The notes: generated by a model from the sequence alone, not told the origin. A stretch of DNA of 44,707 nt from Chryseobacterium sp. R2A-55 (GCF_021401085.1 NZ_JACBFP010000015.1:1-44707), one strand, 5' to 3'. Positions 22,631 to 32,767 are shown, numbered from the stretch's first letter. Made by a program: numbers and translations.

Positions 22631-25600
22631 TTAAGCTTTTTTTGTTTTAAGTTTTTCCTTTTCCGAAGGCAGAAAGCCGAAATGTTTTTTGAAAACTTTG
22701 GTAAAGTATGCAGGTTCGCCGAATCCAATATTCCAAGCCGTCTCTGAGACGGAATCTCCATTTTTCAGCATTTGCAAAGCAAGTTCCATTTGGATGTTTT
22801 TGATGAAATTCGCCGGAGTTTGACCGGAAATCGTTTTCAGTTTACGGGTCAGTTGGCTTGCGCTCAATCCTACTTCCGAAGCCAAATCGGTTACATTAAA
22901 TTCTTTTCCAATATGATCATGAATTATTTTGTTCAGTCTTTCCAGGAAATTCCGATCTCTTTCGTTCAGTTCGGGAGCATCTTCCTGGACAGGAATTACA
23001 TTTCCCACAAATTTTCTCTGAAGTTTTTTTTGCAGATTAATTCTGTTTTGTACCCGTAAAGCAAGTTCGGAAATCGAAAATGGTTTGGTAAGATAATCAT
23101 CTGCACCGCTTTGCAGACCTTCAATTTTATCATTTTGATCAGATTTTGCTGTTAACAGGATGATCGGAATATGACTTGTAATATCGTTTTCTTTCAACGA
23201 TTTGCAAAGCTGAAATCCATCCATTTCGGGCATCATCACATCGCTGATGACCACATCGGGAAGATGTTCCAAAGCGAGTTCTGTTCCTTGCTTTCCGTTT
23301 TCAGCTTCCAGAAAACGGAAATTATTTCCGAGATTTTCTACTACAAAATTTCTTAATTCTCTTTGGTCTTCTACTATCAAAATCAATGGTTTTTCTTCGT
23401 CGTGAGGAATTTCTTCCACAGAAATATCGTTATTAGGGATTATTTGCGGAATTAAAGTCCTCGGATGTTCGGAATCAGAATTTGTTTTTCCTTCGGACAA
23501 CCAGACCGTAAAGGTGCATCCCCCGCTTTCGTTGTTTTCTGCAAAAGCATCGCCATGGTGTAGCAAAGCCAGTTCTTTCACAATAGCCAATCCGATTCCC
23601 GAACCTTCATATATTGGTTTTTCTTCGTTGGCGACCTGATAAAAACGATCAAAGATGTGTGGTAAATCTTTTTCCGGAATCCCGGTTCCTGTGTCGGAAA
23701 CCGAAAAATACAATTTATTTTTCCTGAAGTCTATTTTGCACTGAACACTTCCTCCATTTGGGGTGAATTTCATAGCATTGGAAATCAGGTTGTTAAAAAC
23801 GCTTGCCAAGGTTTCTGACGAATAGGCAAAATCTCTTTGGTAAAATTTATCTTTTGCAGATTCCGTGATTTTCATGGTCAGATTAATATTTCGCTGCGTG
23901 GCAAGGGATTGAAATGCCTGAATGTAATTTTGTGCTTCGTTCAGCAGGTTTCCTTTCTTGAAATAAATCTGGTATTTGTCTTTTTCCAATCTGGTAAGGT
24001 CAAGCAATTGGTTGATGAGCTGCAGCAGCCTTTGTCCGCTGAATTCCATTTCATCAAACCGTTTTTTATCTTTTTCGCTGCCGTCTTTTTTCAGGATTTC
24101 CAGATGTCCGTTAATTAAGGTAAGCGGCGTGCGGAACTCGTGGGAAATATTGGACAAAAACCGTGATTTGAATGCTTCAGTTTCTTTGGCAAGTTCTGCT
24201 TCACGGCGTTTGAGTACGAGGTTTTGCTTCTCTAATTTCAGTTTTTTATTTCGGATCCAATAGATGTATAAAATTAAGGCAATCAGTATAATGACTGTGC
24301 CAAGAATGCCGTAAACCACTGTAGAGATTGTGTTTTTTCTTGTGATTTCGCTTTCCTGGCGGGCTTTCATTTCTGTCTCTTTTTTGCCGAACTCGTATTT
24401 CATTACCAGTTTGGAGGTATCATCGAGTTTCAGGCTATCCTGGAAAGTGTGGTACAACTTGTAATTTTTTAATGCATTTTTATGATCGCCCATATTTTCA
24501 TTGATGGAAGAAAGGGTTGCATAATTGTCAGCAAGTTTGCTGATCTCGCCCGTTTGTTGATGAAATGCCAAAGACCTTTCCGCATATTCTTTTGCTTTGG
24601 TATATTCTTTTTTCTTATTGTAAATGGTTGCCCTTAATCCTTGTATCACGGCTAAATAGGCTTTGTTGGCATTCTTTTCTGCCAAATCGAGATATTCCAA
24701 AGCTATGTCTGATTTGTTTTCCCGGTTATGGATTGCTGCAATACCAAAATAAGCGACGGTTATCATTATTTTGTTATTGTTCTTTTTTGCGAAAAATAAA
24801 AGTCTCTCGTAGCTTCGTTTAGCTTCTTTCCACAGCTGTTGCTCTTTGTAAATGCTTGAAAGCCATGAATATCCTTGCATGACCATGAGATAATCATTCA
24901 CTGATTCGGATATTTTCACAGCTTTTTCAAAGTATTGTCCGGCTTTTTTGTAGTCTCCTCCATTATAATATACATTACCAATAGCTTGATAGGCTTCAGA
25001 AATCAAAGCTTTTTCCTTTATTTCTTCAGAAACTTCCAGCATTTTTTGGGCATATTGAAGCATTTCGGTATTTTTTTCCAAAAACCTGTAGTTCATTACA
25101 AGGTTGCTTAGCGTTTTTGCGATTTGTTCTTTGTTGTTCAGGTTTTCATAGATCGAAAGTGCTTTTTTAAAGTATTGGGGAGATAGGGAATAGGCATCCA
25201 GTTTCCAAAAATAAATTTCCCCAATATGATTATAAGAAGCTGCAATTTTACTGTTGTCTTTTGATTTTTCCCACAGAGCCAGTGCCAAAAAATGAAATTT
25301 CAGCGCTTGTTTTTCGTCTTTTTTGGTCCGATAAGTATGAGCGATCTGGTCAAAAGCTTCGGCTTTTGCCTTAATGTTGCGTGTCTTATTGCTGATGTTT
25401 ATGAGTGTTTCGAGATTCGCAAGAGCGGAATCGTAATTTCCCATTTCCCGTTCAGCAATGCCGATGTTCAGCAATGCGTCTGCTTTTCCTTTGGTGTAAT
25501 TCAGTTTATTGGAAGATGAAAAAGCAGATTTCGCATAATTCAGAGCAGATTTTTTATCACCGTTTTCGCGGTCTATTTCCAGTTGGCTCAAATGGTTGAG

Positions 25601-25747
25601 AATATCCACATATTGGTAAATGTCTTTGGTTTTTGATAAAACCCGTTTGAGGGAATCGATGCGCTTGTCTGTAAGCAGGTTGGCTTTTGCTGTTAATCCA
25701 CAGAAGCCCATCAAAAGAATTGATAACAGTATTATTAGTTTTTTCAT
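22631..25747 (-). CDS. TPR hybrid histidine kinase with REC and AraC domains
   Basis: The 1038-aa product is a one-protein two-component system. Order: signal peptide, about 10 TPR-like helical repeats (about 40-450) outside the membrane, one span (about 478-500), a HisKA domain with the phospho-His in ISHEFRTPLTLI, an ATP domain with NLISNAMKFTPNGG, SDTGTGIP and GSGIGLAIVK, a REC domain with the phospho-Asp in VVISDVMMPEMDG, and an AraC HTH (about 930-1030, NVTDLASEVGLSASQLTRKLK, then NIGFGEPAYFTKVFKKHFG). It resembles Bacteroidota hybrid systems but with TPR sensing instead of a beta-propeller. The signal and target genes are unknown; no SusCD pair lies beside it. Confidence 0.93.
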   Translation of the reverse strand: MKKLIILLSILLMGFCGLTAKANLLTDKRIDSLKRVLSKTKDIYQYVDILNHLSQLEIDRENGDKKSALNYAKSAFSSSNKLNYTKGKADALLNIGIAEREMGNYDSALANLETLINISNKTRNIKAKAEAFDQIAHTYRTKKDEKQALKFHFLALALWEKSKDNSKIAASYNHIGEIYFWKLDAYSLSPQYFKKALSIYENLNNKEQIAKTLSNLVMNYRFLEKNTEMLQYAQKMLEVSEEIKEKALISEAYQAIGNVYYNGGDYKKAGQYFEKAVKISESVNDYLMVMQGYSWLSSIYKEQQLWKEAKRSYERLLFFAKKNNNKIMITVAYFGIAAIHNRENKSDIALEYLDLAEKNANKAYLAVIQGLRATIYNKKKEYTKAKEYAERSLAFHQQTGEISKLADNYATLSSINENMGDHKNALKNYKLYHTFQDSLKLDDTSKLVMKYEFGKKETEMKARQESEITRKNTISTVVYGILGTVIILIALILYIYWIRNKKLKLEKQNLVLKRREAELAKETEAFKSRFLSNISHEFRTPLTLINGHLEILKKDGSEKDKKRFDEMEFSGQRLLQLINQLLDLTRLEKDKYQIYFKKGNLLNEAQNYIQAFQSLATQRNINLTMKITESAKDKFYQRDFAYSSETLASVFNNLISNAMKFTPNGGSVQCKIDFRKNKLYFSVSDTGTGIPEKDLPHIFDRFYQVANEEKPIYEGSGIGLAIVKELALLHHGDAFAENNESGGCTFTVWLSEGKTNSDSEHPRTLIPQIIPNNDISVEEIPHDEEKPLILIVEDQRELRNFVVENLGNNFRFLEAENGKQGTELALEHLPDVVISDVMMPEMDGFQLCKSLKENDITSHIPIILLTAKSDQNDKIEGLQSGADDYLTKPFSISELALRVQNRINLQKKLQRKFVGNVIPVQEDAPELNERDRNFLERLNKIIHDHIGKEFNVTDLASEVGLSASQLTRKLKTISGQTPANFIKNIQMELALQMLKNGDSVSETAWNIGFGEPAYFTKVFKKHFGFLPSEKEKLKTKKA

Positions 25748-26120
25748 GAAAAAATAATATAGTCTGCAATGTATTATTTTTTTTCATAAGAATTCCTTAA
25801 AAAAACAAATAATTTTGCATATCGGCTATCGGTTGGATTCAAGAGGGTATTCAACTGTATTTTTTCTATTTTAGGCATCAGTGAGAAGTGAGCAAGGTGA
25901 ATTCTTTTCCCATTCCATGATGCTTCGGAAATTAAAAAGCAAAAGAAAGTAAAGCTATATGATAAAGAATGACGGCGAGGGAAAGAATTTGATCGAGTAG
26001 CTCAACAAATTAAAACCTAAATTAAAAAAGCCAGTGCAGGCTGCATAAATTGCGCATCAAAGTATGCATTGAATTGTTAATGCGCTTTAATCTGCAGAGG
26101 GTTCTTTATTCCTAAAATCG
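25748..26120. other. 373-base gap with no gene seen
   Basis: It lies between the start of the hybrid kinase gene and the phosphatase promoter. I see no ORF with coding character, no hairpin with T-run and no clear -33/-7 pair for the kinase gene. The DNA is A+T-rich with short poly-A tracts. It may hold the kinase promoter in an atypical form. Confidence 0.5.
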
Positions 26121-26128
26121 TAAATTTG
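26121..26128 (+). promoter_or_regulatory. -7 box for the phosphatase gene
   Basis: TAAATTTG is a full match to TAnnTTTG. It overlaps the in-frame ATG at 26126, so that codon cannot be the start; 26150 is the start. A -33 box at 19 bp is not visible. Confidence 0.65.
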
Positions 26129-26149
26129 GAAAATATAAAAAGTAAATTT

Positions 26150-27796
26150 ATGCTAAAAAAAGTTCAGATCTTCGGATTTGCTGTGTTGATGGCATTCTCG
26201 GTCAATGCCCAGAAAAGTAGGACTTCATCACTTGAAAGACCCAAATTGGTAGTCGGTTTGGTAGTGGATCAAATGCGATGGGACTATCTCTACCGTTATT
26301 ATGACAAATATGGGAATGATGGTTTTAAGCGACTTTTAAATCAGGGCTATTCGCTGAATAATGTCCACATCAATTATATTCCCACTGTAACTGCAATTGG
26401 TCATACTTCTATTTATACCGGATCCGTTCCCGCCATCCACGGAATCGCCGGAAACGACTGGACGGACAGAACCACCGGAAAAAATAGATACTGCACTACA
26501 GACGACTCGGTAAAACCTGTAGGAACAACAAATGGAAAAGTCGGAAGTCATTCCCCAAAAAACCTTTGGTCCACTACCATTACAGATGAACTGCGTTTGG
26601 CAACCAATTTCCAGGCGAAGGTGGTGGGAGTTTCATTAAAAGACAGAGCGTCCATTCTTCCTGCAGGTCATAATCCAACCGGTGCTTATTGGTTCGACGA
26701 TTCCACCGGAAATTTTGTGACAAGTTCCTATTATATGAACGACTTGCCGCAATGGCTGAAAAACTTCAATGCGCAGAACCTTCCGGATCAATTAGTGGCA
26801 AACGGTTGGAATACTTTGTTACCCATCAGCCAATATACCGAAAGTTCACCGGACAATTCGCCGTGGGAAGGACTTTTGGGAAGCGCGAAAACTCCAACTT
26901 TCCCTTACAGTAATTTAGCAGCAGATTATCAAGCAAAGAAAGACAATATCCGATATACTCCATTCGGAAACACACTCACTTTGAAAGTTGCGGAAGCCTC
27001 TATCGAAGGAGAAGGTTTGGGACAAGACCATGTCACTGATTTTCTGGCAGTCAACCTGGCTTCCACGGATTATGCAGGGCACAAATTTGGTCCCAATTCC
27101 ATTGAGGTGGAAGATGTTTATTTGAGACTGGACCAGGATTTAGCAGATTTCTTTAAATATTTAGATACGAAGGTCGGCAAAAATCAATACACCGTTTTCC
27201 TTTCTGCTGATCACGGTGGAGCACATGCAGTGGGGTTCATGGAGCAACATAAAATGGCAACCGGAATTTTCGGGGATAATGCTGAAAAGAATATCAACCA
27301 AATGCTGAAAGATCAGTTTAGGTTAGATAAAATGGTCATGTCGATCAATAATTATCAGATATATCTTGACCAAAAATTAATCAAAGACAGCAAGCTGAAT
27401 TTGGATGAAGTGACGAAATATGTGGTCAATGAAATGAATAAGGACCAAACTGTTTTGTTTGCAGTCAGTTTAAAAGAAATAGGGAGCGCTCCGATCCCGG
27501 AACCAATAAAAACCAGAATCATCAATGGTTACAACTGGCAACGAAGTGGCGACATTCAATTGATTTCTCATGATTCCATGCTTCCTCCCTATGCGAAAAC
27601 CGGAACCACGCACAGCGTTTGGAATTCTTACGATTCCCATATACCGCTCATTTTCATGGGATGGGGAATTAAAAGTGGCGAAAGCAATAGGGAATATAAT
27701 ATGACAGATATTTCTCCAACGATCGCATCTTTACTGAGGATCCAGTTCCCCAGTGGAAATATCGGAAATCCGATTGTGGAAGTAATCGGCAAATAG
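26150..27796 (+). CDS. pafA: PafA-type alkaline phosphatase
   Basis: The 548-aa exported enzyme (signal peptide QIFGFAVLMAFSVNAQ) belongs to the phosphate-irrepressible PafA family of the alkaline phosphatase superfamily. With this start the nucleophile Thr81 (PTVTAIGHTS), Asn102 (GIAGNDW) and Lys164/Arg166 (SLKDRAS) lie two positions after the PafA Thr79, Asn100, Lys162 and Arg164, so the active site set is complete. Metal ligands are in VVDQM, NLASTDYAGHKFGP and SADHGGAHAV. It hydrolyses phosphate monoesters in the periplasm and, as in PafA, may not depend on phosphate starvation. The start at 26150 follows from the -7 box at 26121. Confidence 0.92.
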   Translation: MLKKVQIFGFAVLMAFSVNAQKSRTSSLERPKLVVGLVVDQMRWDYLYRYYDKYGNDGFKRLLNQGYSLNNVHINYIPTVTAIGHTSIYTGSVPAIHGIAGNDWTDRTTGKNRYCTTDDSVKPVGTTNGKVGSHSPKNLWSTTITDELRLATNFQAKVVGVSLKDRASILPAGHNPTGAYWFDDSTGNFVTSSYYMNDLPQWLKNFNAQNLPDQLVANGWNTLLPISQYTESSPDNSPWEGLLGSAKTPTFPYSNLAADYQAKKDNIRYTPFGNTLTLKVAEASIEGEGLGQDHVTDFLAVNLASTDYAGHKFGPNSIEVEDVYLRLDQDLADFFKYLDTKVGKNQYTVFLSADHGGAHAVGFMEQHKMATGIFGDNAEKNINQMLKDQFRLDKMVMSINNYQIYLDQKLIKDSKLNLDEVTKYVVNEMNKDQTVLFAVSLKEIGSAPIPEPIKTRIINGYNWQRSGDIQLISHDSMLPPYAKTGTTHSVWNSYDSHIPLIFMGWGIKSGESNREYNMTDISPTIASLLRIQFPSGNIGNPIVEVIGK

Positions 27797-27837
27797 AACT
27801 TTCATCCTTAAAGGATTTCGCATCCTTGAATGAATTA

Positions 27838-27876
27838 TAAAAAAACAAAAAAAACGCAATCACGCGGTTTTTTTGT
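27838..27876. terminator. Weak hairpin with A/T tracts between convergent genes
   Basis: An A-run followed by acgc, a short spacer, gcg and a T-run could form an A/T-rich stem with one mismatch. It lies between the phosphatase end and the end of the minus-strand DUF4136 gene. It is weak but the position suits. Confidence 0.45.
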
Positions 27877-27890
27877 ATATGGCATTCCTG

Positions 27891-28421
27891 TTATTTTCCT
27901 TTTTGTGGAGGATAATTTGCCATAATCTCAGCAACAATCTCAGGGATTTGTCTTTGTTTTGCTTTTGGTGAATCCACAGAAATTCCGCTGCCGATTCCCT
28001 GCCAAACCAGTTTTTGGCTTGCCGCATCAATGAAATCCACGATCAGGGTTCCTTCATTGTAGTTGGAAGTCCAGGTTCTGCTCATTCCAAGTCCCCATCC
28101 ATAAGGACCTCCCCATCCATACATTCCGTAAGGTCTTGTGGACTGCACATCCTGTACTTTCTTGTGGTTCGCTTTCACATTCACGATCAGGTCAGGATTA
28201 TCGCCAGGATGCAATCCCTTTAATTGAAGTTGTTTGGAAACCTCGTTCAGCACTCTATCTTTGTCGATATCGTTCAGTTTCAGATCGTCAATTCTTAGCT
28301 TATAAGTTTTGTACAAATTGAAATTGGCGGTTTCCGCATAATCAGACCGTACCTGAAACGGACTGCAGGAGGTGAGTCCCAAAGTTGCGGAAGCGAGTAC
28401 AAGTAAAAGATATTTTTTCAT
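27891..28421 (-). CDS. DUF4136 lipoprotein
   Basis: The 176-aa product has a lipoprotein signal (LVLASATLGLTSC, Cys19). The DUF4136 domain is clear: FNLYKTYKLRIDD, RVLNEVSKQLQLKGLHPGDNPDLIVNVKA in pieces, a Tyr/Gly/Pro-rich stretch (about 98-120) and the end block GTLIVDFIDAASQKLVWQGIG. Domain members are outer-membrane or periplasmic lipoproteins of unknown role. The DUF5522 gene lies just upstream on the same strand (gap of 2 bases), so the two are one operon. Confidence 0.88.
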   Translation of the reverse strand: MKKYLLLVLASATLGLTSCSPFQVRSDYAETANFNLYKTYKLRIDDLKLNDIDKDRVLNEVSKQLQLKGLHPGDNPDLIVNVKANHKKVQDVQSTRPYGMYGWGGPYGWGLGMSRTWTSNYNEGTLIVDFIDAASQKLVWQGIGSGISVDSPKAKQRQIPEIVAEIMANYPPQKGK

Positions 28422-28423
28422 TT

Positions 28424-28606
28424 CTATGATTGTTTTTTTATTGTTCTCTTAAAGGTGTCGGTTTTTTTATCATATCCATATGGACAGTGTTTGCACCCAC
28501 TTTTGCAGCAATAGCCTCGTTTCAGGAGGTATTTCTCTGTAAAAACTTTATAACCTAGTTCATTATAATAGAAGTCTTCGTGCTCTTTGATGGTTTTTTG
28601 GTCCAT
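28424..28606 (-). CDS. DUF5522 Cys-rich small protein
   Basis: The 60-aa product carries the compact Cys cluster GYCCKSGCKHCPYGY that defines DUF5522. The four Cys probably bind a metal, perhaps zinc or Fe-S. No signal peptide is present, so it is cytoplasmic. It precedes the DUF4136 gene by 2 bases. Function is not known. Confidence 0.88.
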   Translation of the reverse strand: MDQKTIKEHEDFYYNELGYKVFTEKYLLKRGYCCKSGCKHCPYGYDKKTDTFKRTIKKQS

Positions 28607-28645
28607 TGGTTAAATCGAAATCGCTGAAAATTTTATATTTGCTTA

Positions 28646-28975
28646 ATGATATTTGTTTGCAAAACATTACTCAAAAATACGAAAATTAACGGGATCACAC
28701 TTTTTCCGTTTATTCTGCTGAAAAAAATTGAAGACAGGCAAAACCCCATACTCATCAATCACGAAAAAATTCACCTCCGGCAGCAATTGGAACTGCTGGT
28801 GATTTTCTTCTACATTTGGTATGTGGTGGAATATTATTACTGGTTGATCAAGCTGAAAAACCACTATCTCGCCTACAGATATATTTCCTTCGAACGGGAA
28901 GCATACGCCAAAGAAGGGGATTTGCAATATCTGAAAACCCGAAAACTATGGAGTTTTTGGAAATATTTGTCCTAA
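28646..28975 (+). CDS. Small membrane protein with HExxH motif
   Basis: The 109-aa product contains NHEKIHLRQQ, an HExxH zinc-binding pattern, and a further Glu in FEREAYAKEGD about 45 residues on, which could be the third ligand. A membrane span (LLVIFFYIWYVVEYYYWLI) follows the motif directly. It is too small for a normal M48/M56 peptidase, but it resembles the metal-site part of those families. It could be a minimal membrane protease or a non-catalytic relative. It is common by type in Flavobacteriia, by my recollection. It has no operon partner. Confidence 0.65.
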   Translation: MIFVCKTLLKNTKINGITLFPFILLKKIEDRQNPILINHEKIHLRQQLELLVIFFYIWYVVEYYYWLIKLKNHYLAYRYISFEREAYAKEGDLQYLKTRKLWSFWKYLS

Positions 28976-29096
28976 AGTTCTCACCGAAGACTCCGTCTCC
29001 ATCAAAATTTTTTGTGAAATGACAATTCGTTCTTCGACAAAGAGAAAAATCCCCTAATTCTCCGTAATTTGCACCCTCTACGAGAAACGCCGGAAA

Positions 29097-30002
29097 ATGA
29101 ACCTCCCCGAAACTTTAATCCCAATTGTTGAAATCCCTTTAAACAAAAACATTCGGCTTTTCATTAAAAGAGAAGACCTGGTTCATCCAGAGATTTCCGG
29201 AAATAAATACTGGAAACTCTTTTACAATGTCAATAATTATTTGGATCGAAAGCCTTCGCATCCTCTCATCATCACTTTCGGGGGTGCATTCTCTAACCAT
29301 ATTTCAGCGGTTTCCGCATTAGGGAAATCTTTGGGCATAAAAACTTTGGGAATCATCCGTGGTGACGAACTCTCGGATAAATGGCGGGAGAACGCAACCT
29401 TAACTCATGCCCACGAAAACGAAATGGAATTCCGATTTGTGACCAGAACCGCATATCGCGATAAAGAATATTTAACCCAAATATTAGAAAAAGAATTTCC
29501 CGAAGCATTGATTATTCCAGAAGGTGGAACCAACGAATCCGCTGTGAAAGGTGTAAAACACATGCTGGATGACCGAACAAAAAGTTTTGATTATCTTTGC
29601 ACCGCTGTTGGAACTGGCGGAACCGTTGCCGGAATTTCCCGATTTTCGGAGGTAAACCAGAAAGTTTTAGGATTCAAAGTTGTTGCTGATTCTTCGCTGG
29701 CGAAAAGGATTTTGGAACTTTCGGGAAGAGAAAATTTTCAATTGATAGATGCTCATTTTGGAGGTTATGGCAAAATAACTGATGAAAATATTCGTTTTAT
29801 CAATTGGTTTTCAAATGAATTCGGAATTCCGTTGGACCCCATCTACACCGGAAAAATGTTGCAGAAAGTTTTTGAACTGATTGATGAGGGTTTTTTCCCG
29901 GAGCACAGCAAAATATTGGCATTTCACACCGGCGGACTGCAGGGTATTAAAGGAGCCAATGAAATGCTGAGCAAGCAAAATCGGAATTTTTTGATTAATT
30001 GA
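29097..30002 (+). CDS. PLP enzyme, ACC deaminase/D-cysteine desulfhydrase family
   Basis: The 301-aa enzyme is in the fold type II PLP group. The PLP lysine is Lys37 in ISGNKYWKL (the family has GNKxRKL). TFGGAFSNHISAVSALG binds the cofactor ring and substrate, and GTGGTVAG holds the phosphate. The family includes 1-aminocyclopropane-1-carboxylate deaminase and D-cysteine desulfhydrase. Sequence cannot separate the two; D-cysteine desulfhydrase is the more common task in bacteria without plant contact. The gene is followed after 63 bases by the hydrolase gene on the same strand. Confidence 0.88.
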   Translation: MNLPETLIPIVEIPLNKNIRLFIKREDLVHPEISGNKYWKLFYNVNNYLDRKPSHPLIITFGGAFSNHISAVSALGKSLGIKTLGIIRGDELSDKWRENATLTHAHENEMEFRFVTRTAYRDKEYLTQILEKEFPEALIIPEGGTNESAVKGVKHMLDDRTKSFDYLCTAVGTGGTVAGISRFSEVNQKVLGFKVVADSSLAKRILELSGRENFQLIDAHFGGYGKITDENIRFINWFSNEFGIPLDPIYTGKMLQKVFELIDEGFFPEHSKILAFHTGGLQGIKGANEMLSKQNRNFLIN

Positions 30003-30065
30003 AAGGGGGAACCCGTTTATGAAAGAAAAAGAGAAATTGGCTTTAGCCAAAAACTAAATCCATTT

Positions 30066-31115
30066 ATGAAAAAAATAATATTTGCGTTCGCAATTCTTAT
30101 GCTGTCAAAATTCCAGGCTCAAACCTGGAAAACGGAAGACCAATACATTCAGAAATTCGCCCCTTTTGCAGTAGAGGAAATGGAAAAATATAAAATTCCC
30201 GCCTCCATTACTTTGGCTCAGGGACTTTTGGAAACCGGCGGCGGACAAAGCCGGCTCGCTATTCAGGGCAATAACCACTTCGGAATCAAATGCAAGGAAG
30301 ACTGGACCGGAAAAACCATGACCCACACCGATGATGCGCCGAACGAGTGTTTTCGCGTTTACGACGATCCGCGGGATTCCTATGAAGACCATTCAAAATT
30401 CCTGGCTTACCGAAAATATTACCAGAACCTATTTAAACTCGACATGCAGGATTACCGGAGTTGGGCGCACGGACTGAAAAAGGCCGGTTACGCCACAAAT
30501 CCCCGATACGCTTATATTTTGATAGATAAAATCGAAAAATATAAACTTTATGAATTCGACAAAACGAATTCAAAAGAGGTTTTTTACGCCGTTTTAAAGT
30601 TGTATCCAGGTTTGCAAAACGACAGAATTTTCATGGCGCAACTTGACCAGACCAAATCAGTCCGGAACTCTGAGATAAAAGCGAATGAAGCTCCGCAAAC
30701 AGTTTTTGCCCAACCCAAAAAAAATGAAAAACTGACTTTAAGCAAAACCGAAATCCTGAATTCCATACTGATCAAAAGTCACCCGAATGAGAACCGAAGG
30801 TTCATCATTATCCCGGAAGATCTGGATCTGGAATCGGTTTCCAAAAAATTTGGAATCAGCGAAAGCCGCCTGATGAAATGGAACGAACTGGATGGAAACC
30901 AGCTCCGGAAAAACGACATCCTCTTTTTAGAATCGAAATCTTCATCAGGAAATGTGGCCACTTACCAAACGCAATCCGGCGAATCCATGCATGATATCTC
31001 CCAAAAATTCGGGATTAAACTGAAGAAATTATATTCCAAAAACCGAATGGATTTTGGTCAGCAACCGAAACCGGGACAACTAATTTACCTGCAGGAAAAA
31101 AAGCCGAGAGGATAG
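30066..31115 (+). CDS. Secreted glucosaminidase with LysM domains
   Basis: The 349-aa exported protein has a signal peptide (FAFAILMLSKFQAQ), then a glucosaminidase domain (about 25-175). The Glu of ASITLAQGLLETGGGQS is the catalytic acid, and FGIKCKEDWTG, DSYEDHSKFL and KKAGYATNPRYA are the other family blocks. Two LysM units follow (about 245-292, with IIPEDLDLESVSKKFG, and 300-345, with YQTQSGESMHDISQKFG). It would cut the glycan chain of peptidoglycan during growth or division. The middle linker (about 195-240) is low-complexity. Single gene. Confidence 0.93.
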   Translation: MKKIIFAFAILMLSKFQAQTWKTEDQYIQKFAPFAVEEMEKYKIPASITLAQGLLETGGGQSRLAIQGNNHFGIKCKEDWTGKTMTHTDDAPNECFRVYDDPRDSYEDHSKFLAYRKYYQNLFKLDMQDYRSWAHGLKKAGYATNPRYAYILIDKIEKYKLYEFDKTNSKEVFYAVLKLYPGLQNDRIFMAQLDQTKSVRNSEIKANEAPQTVFAQPKKNEKLTLSKTEILNSILIKSHPNENRRFIIIPEDLDLESVSKKFGISESRLMKWNELDGNQLRKNDILFLESKSSSGNVATYQTQSGESMHDISQKFGIKLKKLYSKNRMDFGQQPKPGQLIYLQEKKPRG

Positions 31116-31306
31116 TTTTGAGTGAAGTTGCTTCGCAAAGAAATCGAAGATTCGGCCGATTCAATTTTTCTTCGGAAGTGAATCCGCTTCGCTGTTAATT
31201 CCATCGAGTGCATTTGAAACCTGGAACTTAAAACTTGAAATCTGCTTCTCGGCAGACGGGCGTGAATCAAATTAAACATTAAAACCTCAAACTTTAAACC
31301 TAAATC

Positions 31307-32590
31307 ATGTTATATCAAAGAAGTTCTGCTTTGTTCGACGAAGCGCAAAAATATATTCCCGGCGGCGTGAATTCTCCCGTTCGTGCTTTTAAATCTGTTG
31401 GTGGAGTCCCGGTTTTTATGAAATCTGCAAAAGGTGCTTATATGACCGATGTTGACGACAATGTCTATATCGATTACATCAATTCTTGGGGACCTGCAAT
31501 TCTTGGCCACACTCATCCGGAGGTTTTGGAAGCCATTCAAAAACAAGCAGAGAACGGGTTTTCCTACGGAACACCAACCGAACTTGAAACAGAAATCGCA
31601 AAATTAATTGTGGAAAATGTTCCGAATGTTGACCAAATCAGAATGGTTTCTTCCGGCACAGAAGCGTGTATGAGTGCGATCCGTTTGGCAAGAGGTTTCA
31701 CGGGACGAGACAAAATCATCAAGTTTGAAGGTTGCTATCACGGTCATTCCGATTCGTTTTTGATAAAGGCGGGAAGTGGCGCAGCAACGTTCGGAAATCC
31801 AAATTCGCCCGGAGTTACGGCCGGAACTGCGAAAGATACTTTACTGGCGAGATACAACGATTTCGAGCAGGTAGAAGATTTATTCAGACACAATGAAGGA
31901 GAAATTGCTGCAATCATTATTGAACCAGTTGCCGGAAATATGGGATGTGTTTTGCCGGAAAACAATTTCCTGCAGAAACTGAGAACCATCTGCGACGAAA
32001 ACAAAACCCTTCTGATTTTTGATGAGGTGATGACCGGATTCCGCTTGGCTTTTGGTGGTGCGCAGGAAATATTCAAGGTGAATGCCGATTTGGTAACCTT
32101 TGGAAAAGTAATCGGTGGTGGAATGCCGGTTGGCGCTTTTGCGGGTAGAAACGAGATTATGGATTACCTCGCACCAAAAGGTGCCGTTTACCAAGCCGGA
32201 ACCTTGAGTGGAAATCCATTGGCAATGAGAGCTGGTTTGACTACTTTGGAACTTATTAAAAATGATGAAAACTTCTACCAGAACATCAATAAAACTGCAG
32301 AAACCTTAGATTTTGAAATCGGAAAAATCCTGAATTCTAAGAATATTCCACACAGAATTAACCGGAAAGGTTCTATGATGAGCCTCTTTTTTCATGTGAA
32401 TTCGGTTTCCAATTTTGGTGAGGCGGCGATGGCGAATCATTCTTTATTCAATAATTTCTTCCACCAACTGTTGGCAAAAGGAATTTACCTTCCACCGAGC
32501 GGTTATGAAACTTGGTTTATCTCGAATGAAATTAAGGAAAAAGAAATCGACCGAACTTTGGAAGTGATTCGCGATTTTGAATATTCATAA
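31307..32590 (+). CDS. hemL: Glutamate-1-semialdehyde 2,1-aminomutase
   Basis: The 427-aa enzyme makes 5-aminolevulinate from glutamate-1-semialdehyde, the second step of the C5 haem route. [54 protein letters not shown] and the PLP lysine in [16 protein letters not shown] are all clear. Length equals the family. No gltX or hemA gene is beside it in the window. A hairpin terminator follows. Confidence 0.97.
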   Translation: MLYQRSSALFDEAQKYIPGGVNSPVRAFKSVGGVPVFMKSAKGAYMTDVDDNVYIDYINSWGPAILGHTHPEVLEAIQKQAENGFSYGTPTELETEIAKLIVENVPNVDQIRMVSSGTEACMSAIRLARGFTGRDKIIKFEGCYHGHSDSFLIKAGSGAATFGNPNSPGVTAGTAKDTLLARYNDFEQVEDLFRHNEGEIAAIIIEPVAGNMGCVLPENNFLQKLRTICDENKTLLIFDEVMTGFRLAFGGAQEIFKVNADLVTFGKVIGGGMPVGAFAGRNEIMDYLAPKGAVYQAGTLSGNPLAMRAGLTTLELIKNDENFYQNINKTAETLDFEIGKILNSKNIPHRINRKGSMMSLFFHVNSVSNFGEAAMANHSLFNNFFHQLLAKGIYLPPSGYETWFISNEIKEKEIDRTLEVIRDFEYS

Positions 32591-32594
32591 TAAA

Positions 32595-32642
32595 TCGCCA
32601 CGAAAGCAAGAATTGTATGAGTGCATTCGTGGCGAAATTTTT
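32595..32642 (+). terminator. Terminator of hemL
   Basis: Arms 32595-32604 (tcgccacgaa) and 32626-32635 (ttcgtggcga) form a perfect 10-bp stem with a 21-base loop that can pair further, and a T-run follows. Confidence 0.75.
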
Positions 32643-32767
32643 TCCCACCTGTTTTTCGATGGATGGGATCAAATGAGTTTAAGCAGATGGTCATCCAAAA
32701 AATCTGTATAACCCCGTGAAGTCTCTGCACAATTTTTTTAAGAAAAACTGTTAATGCAGGTCCTTTC

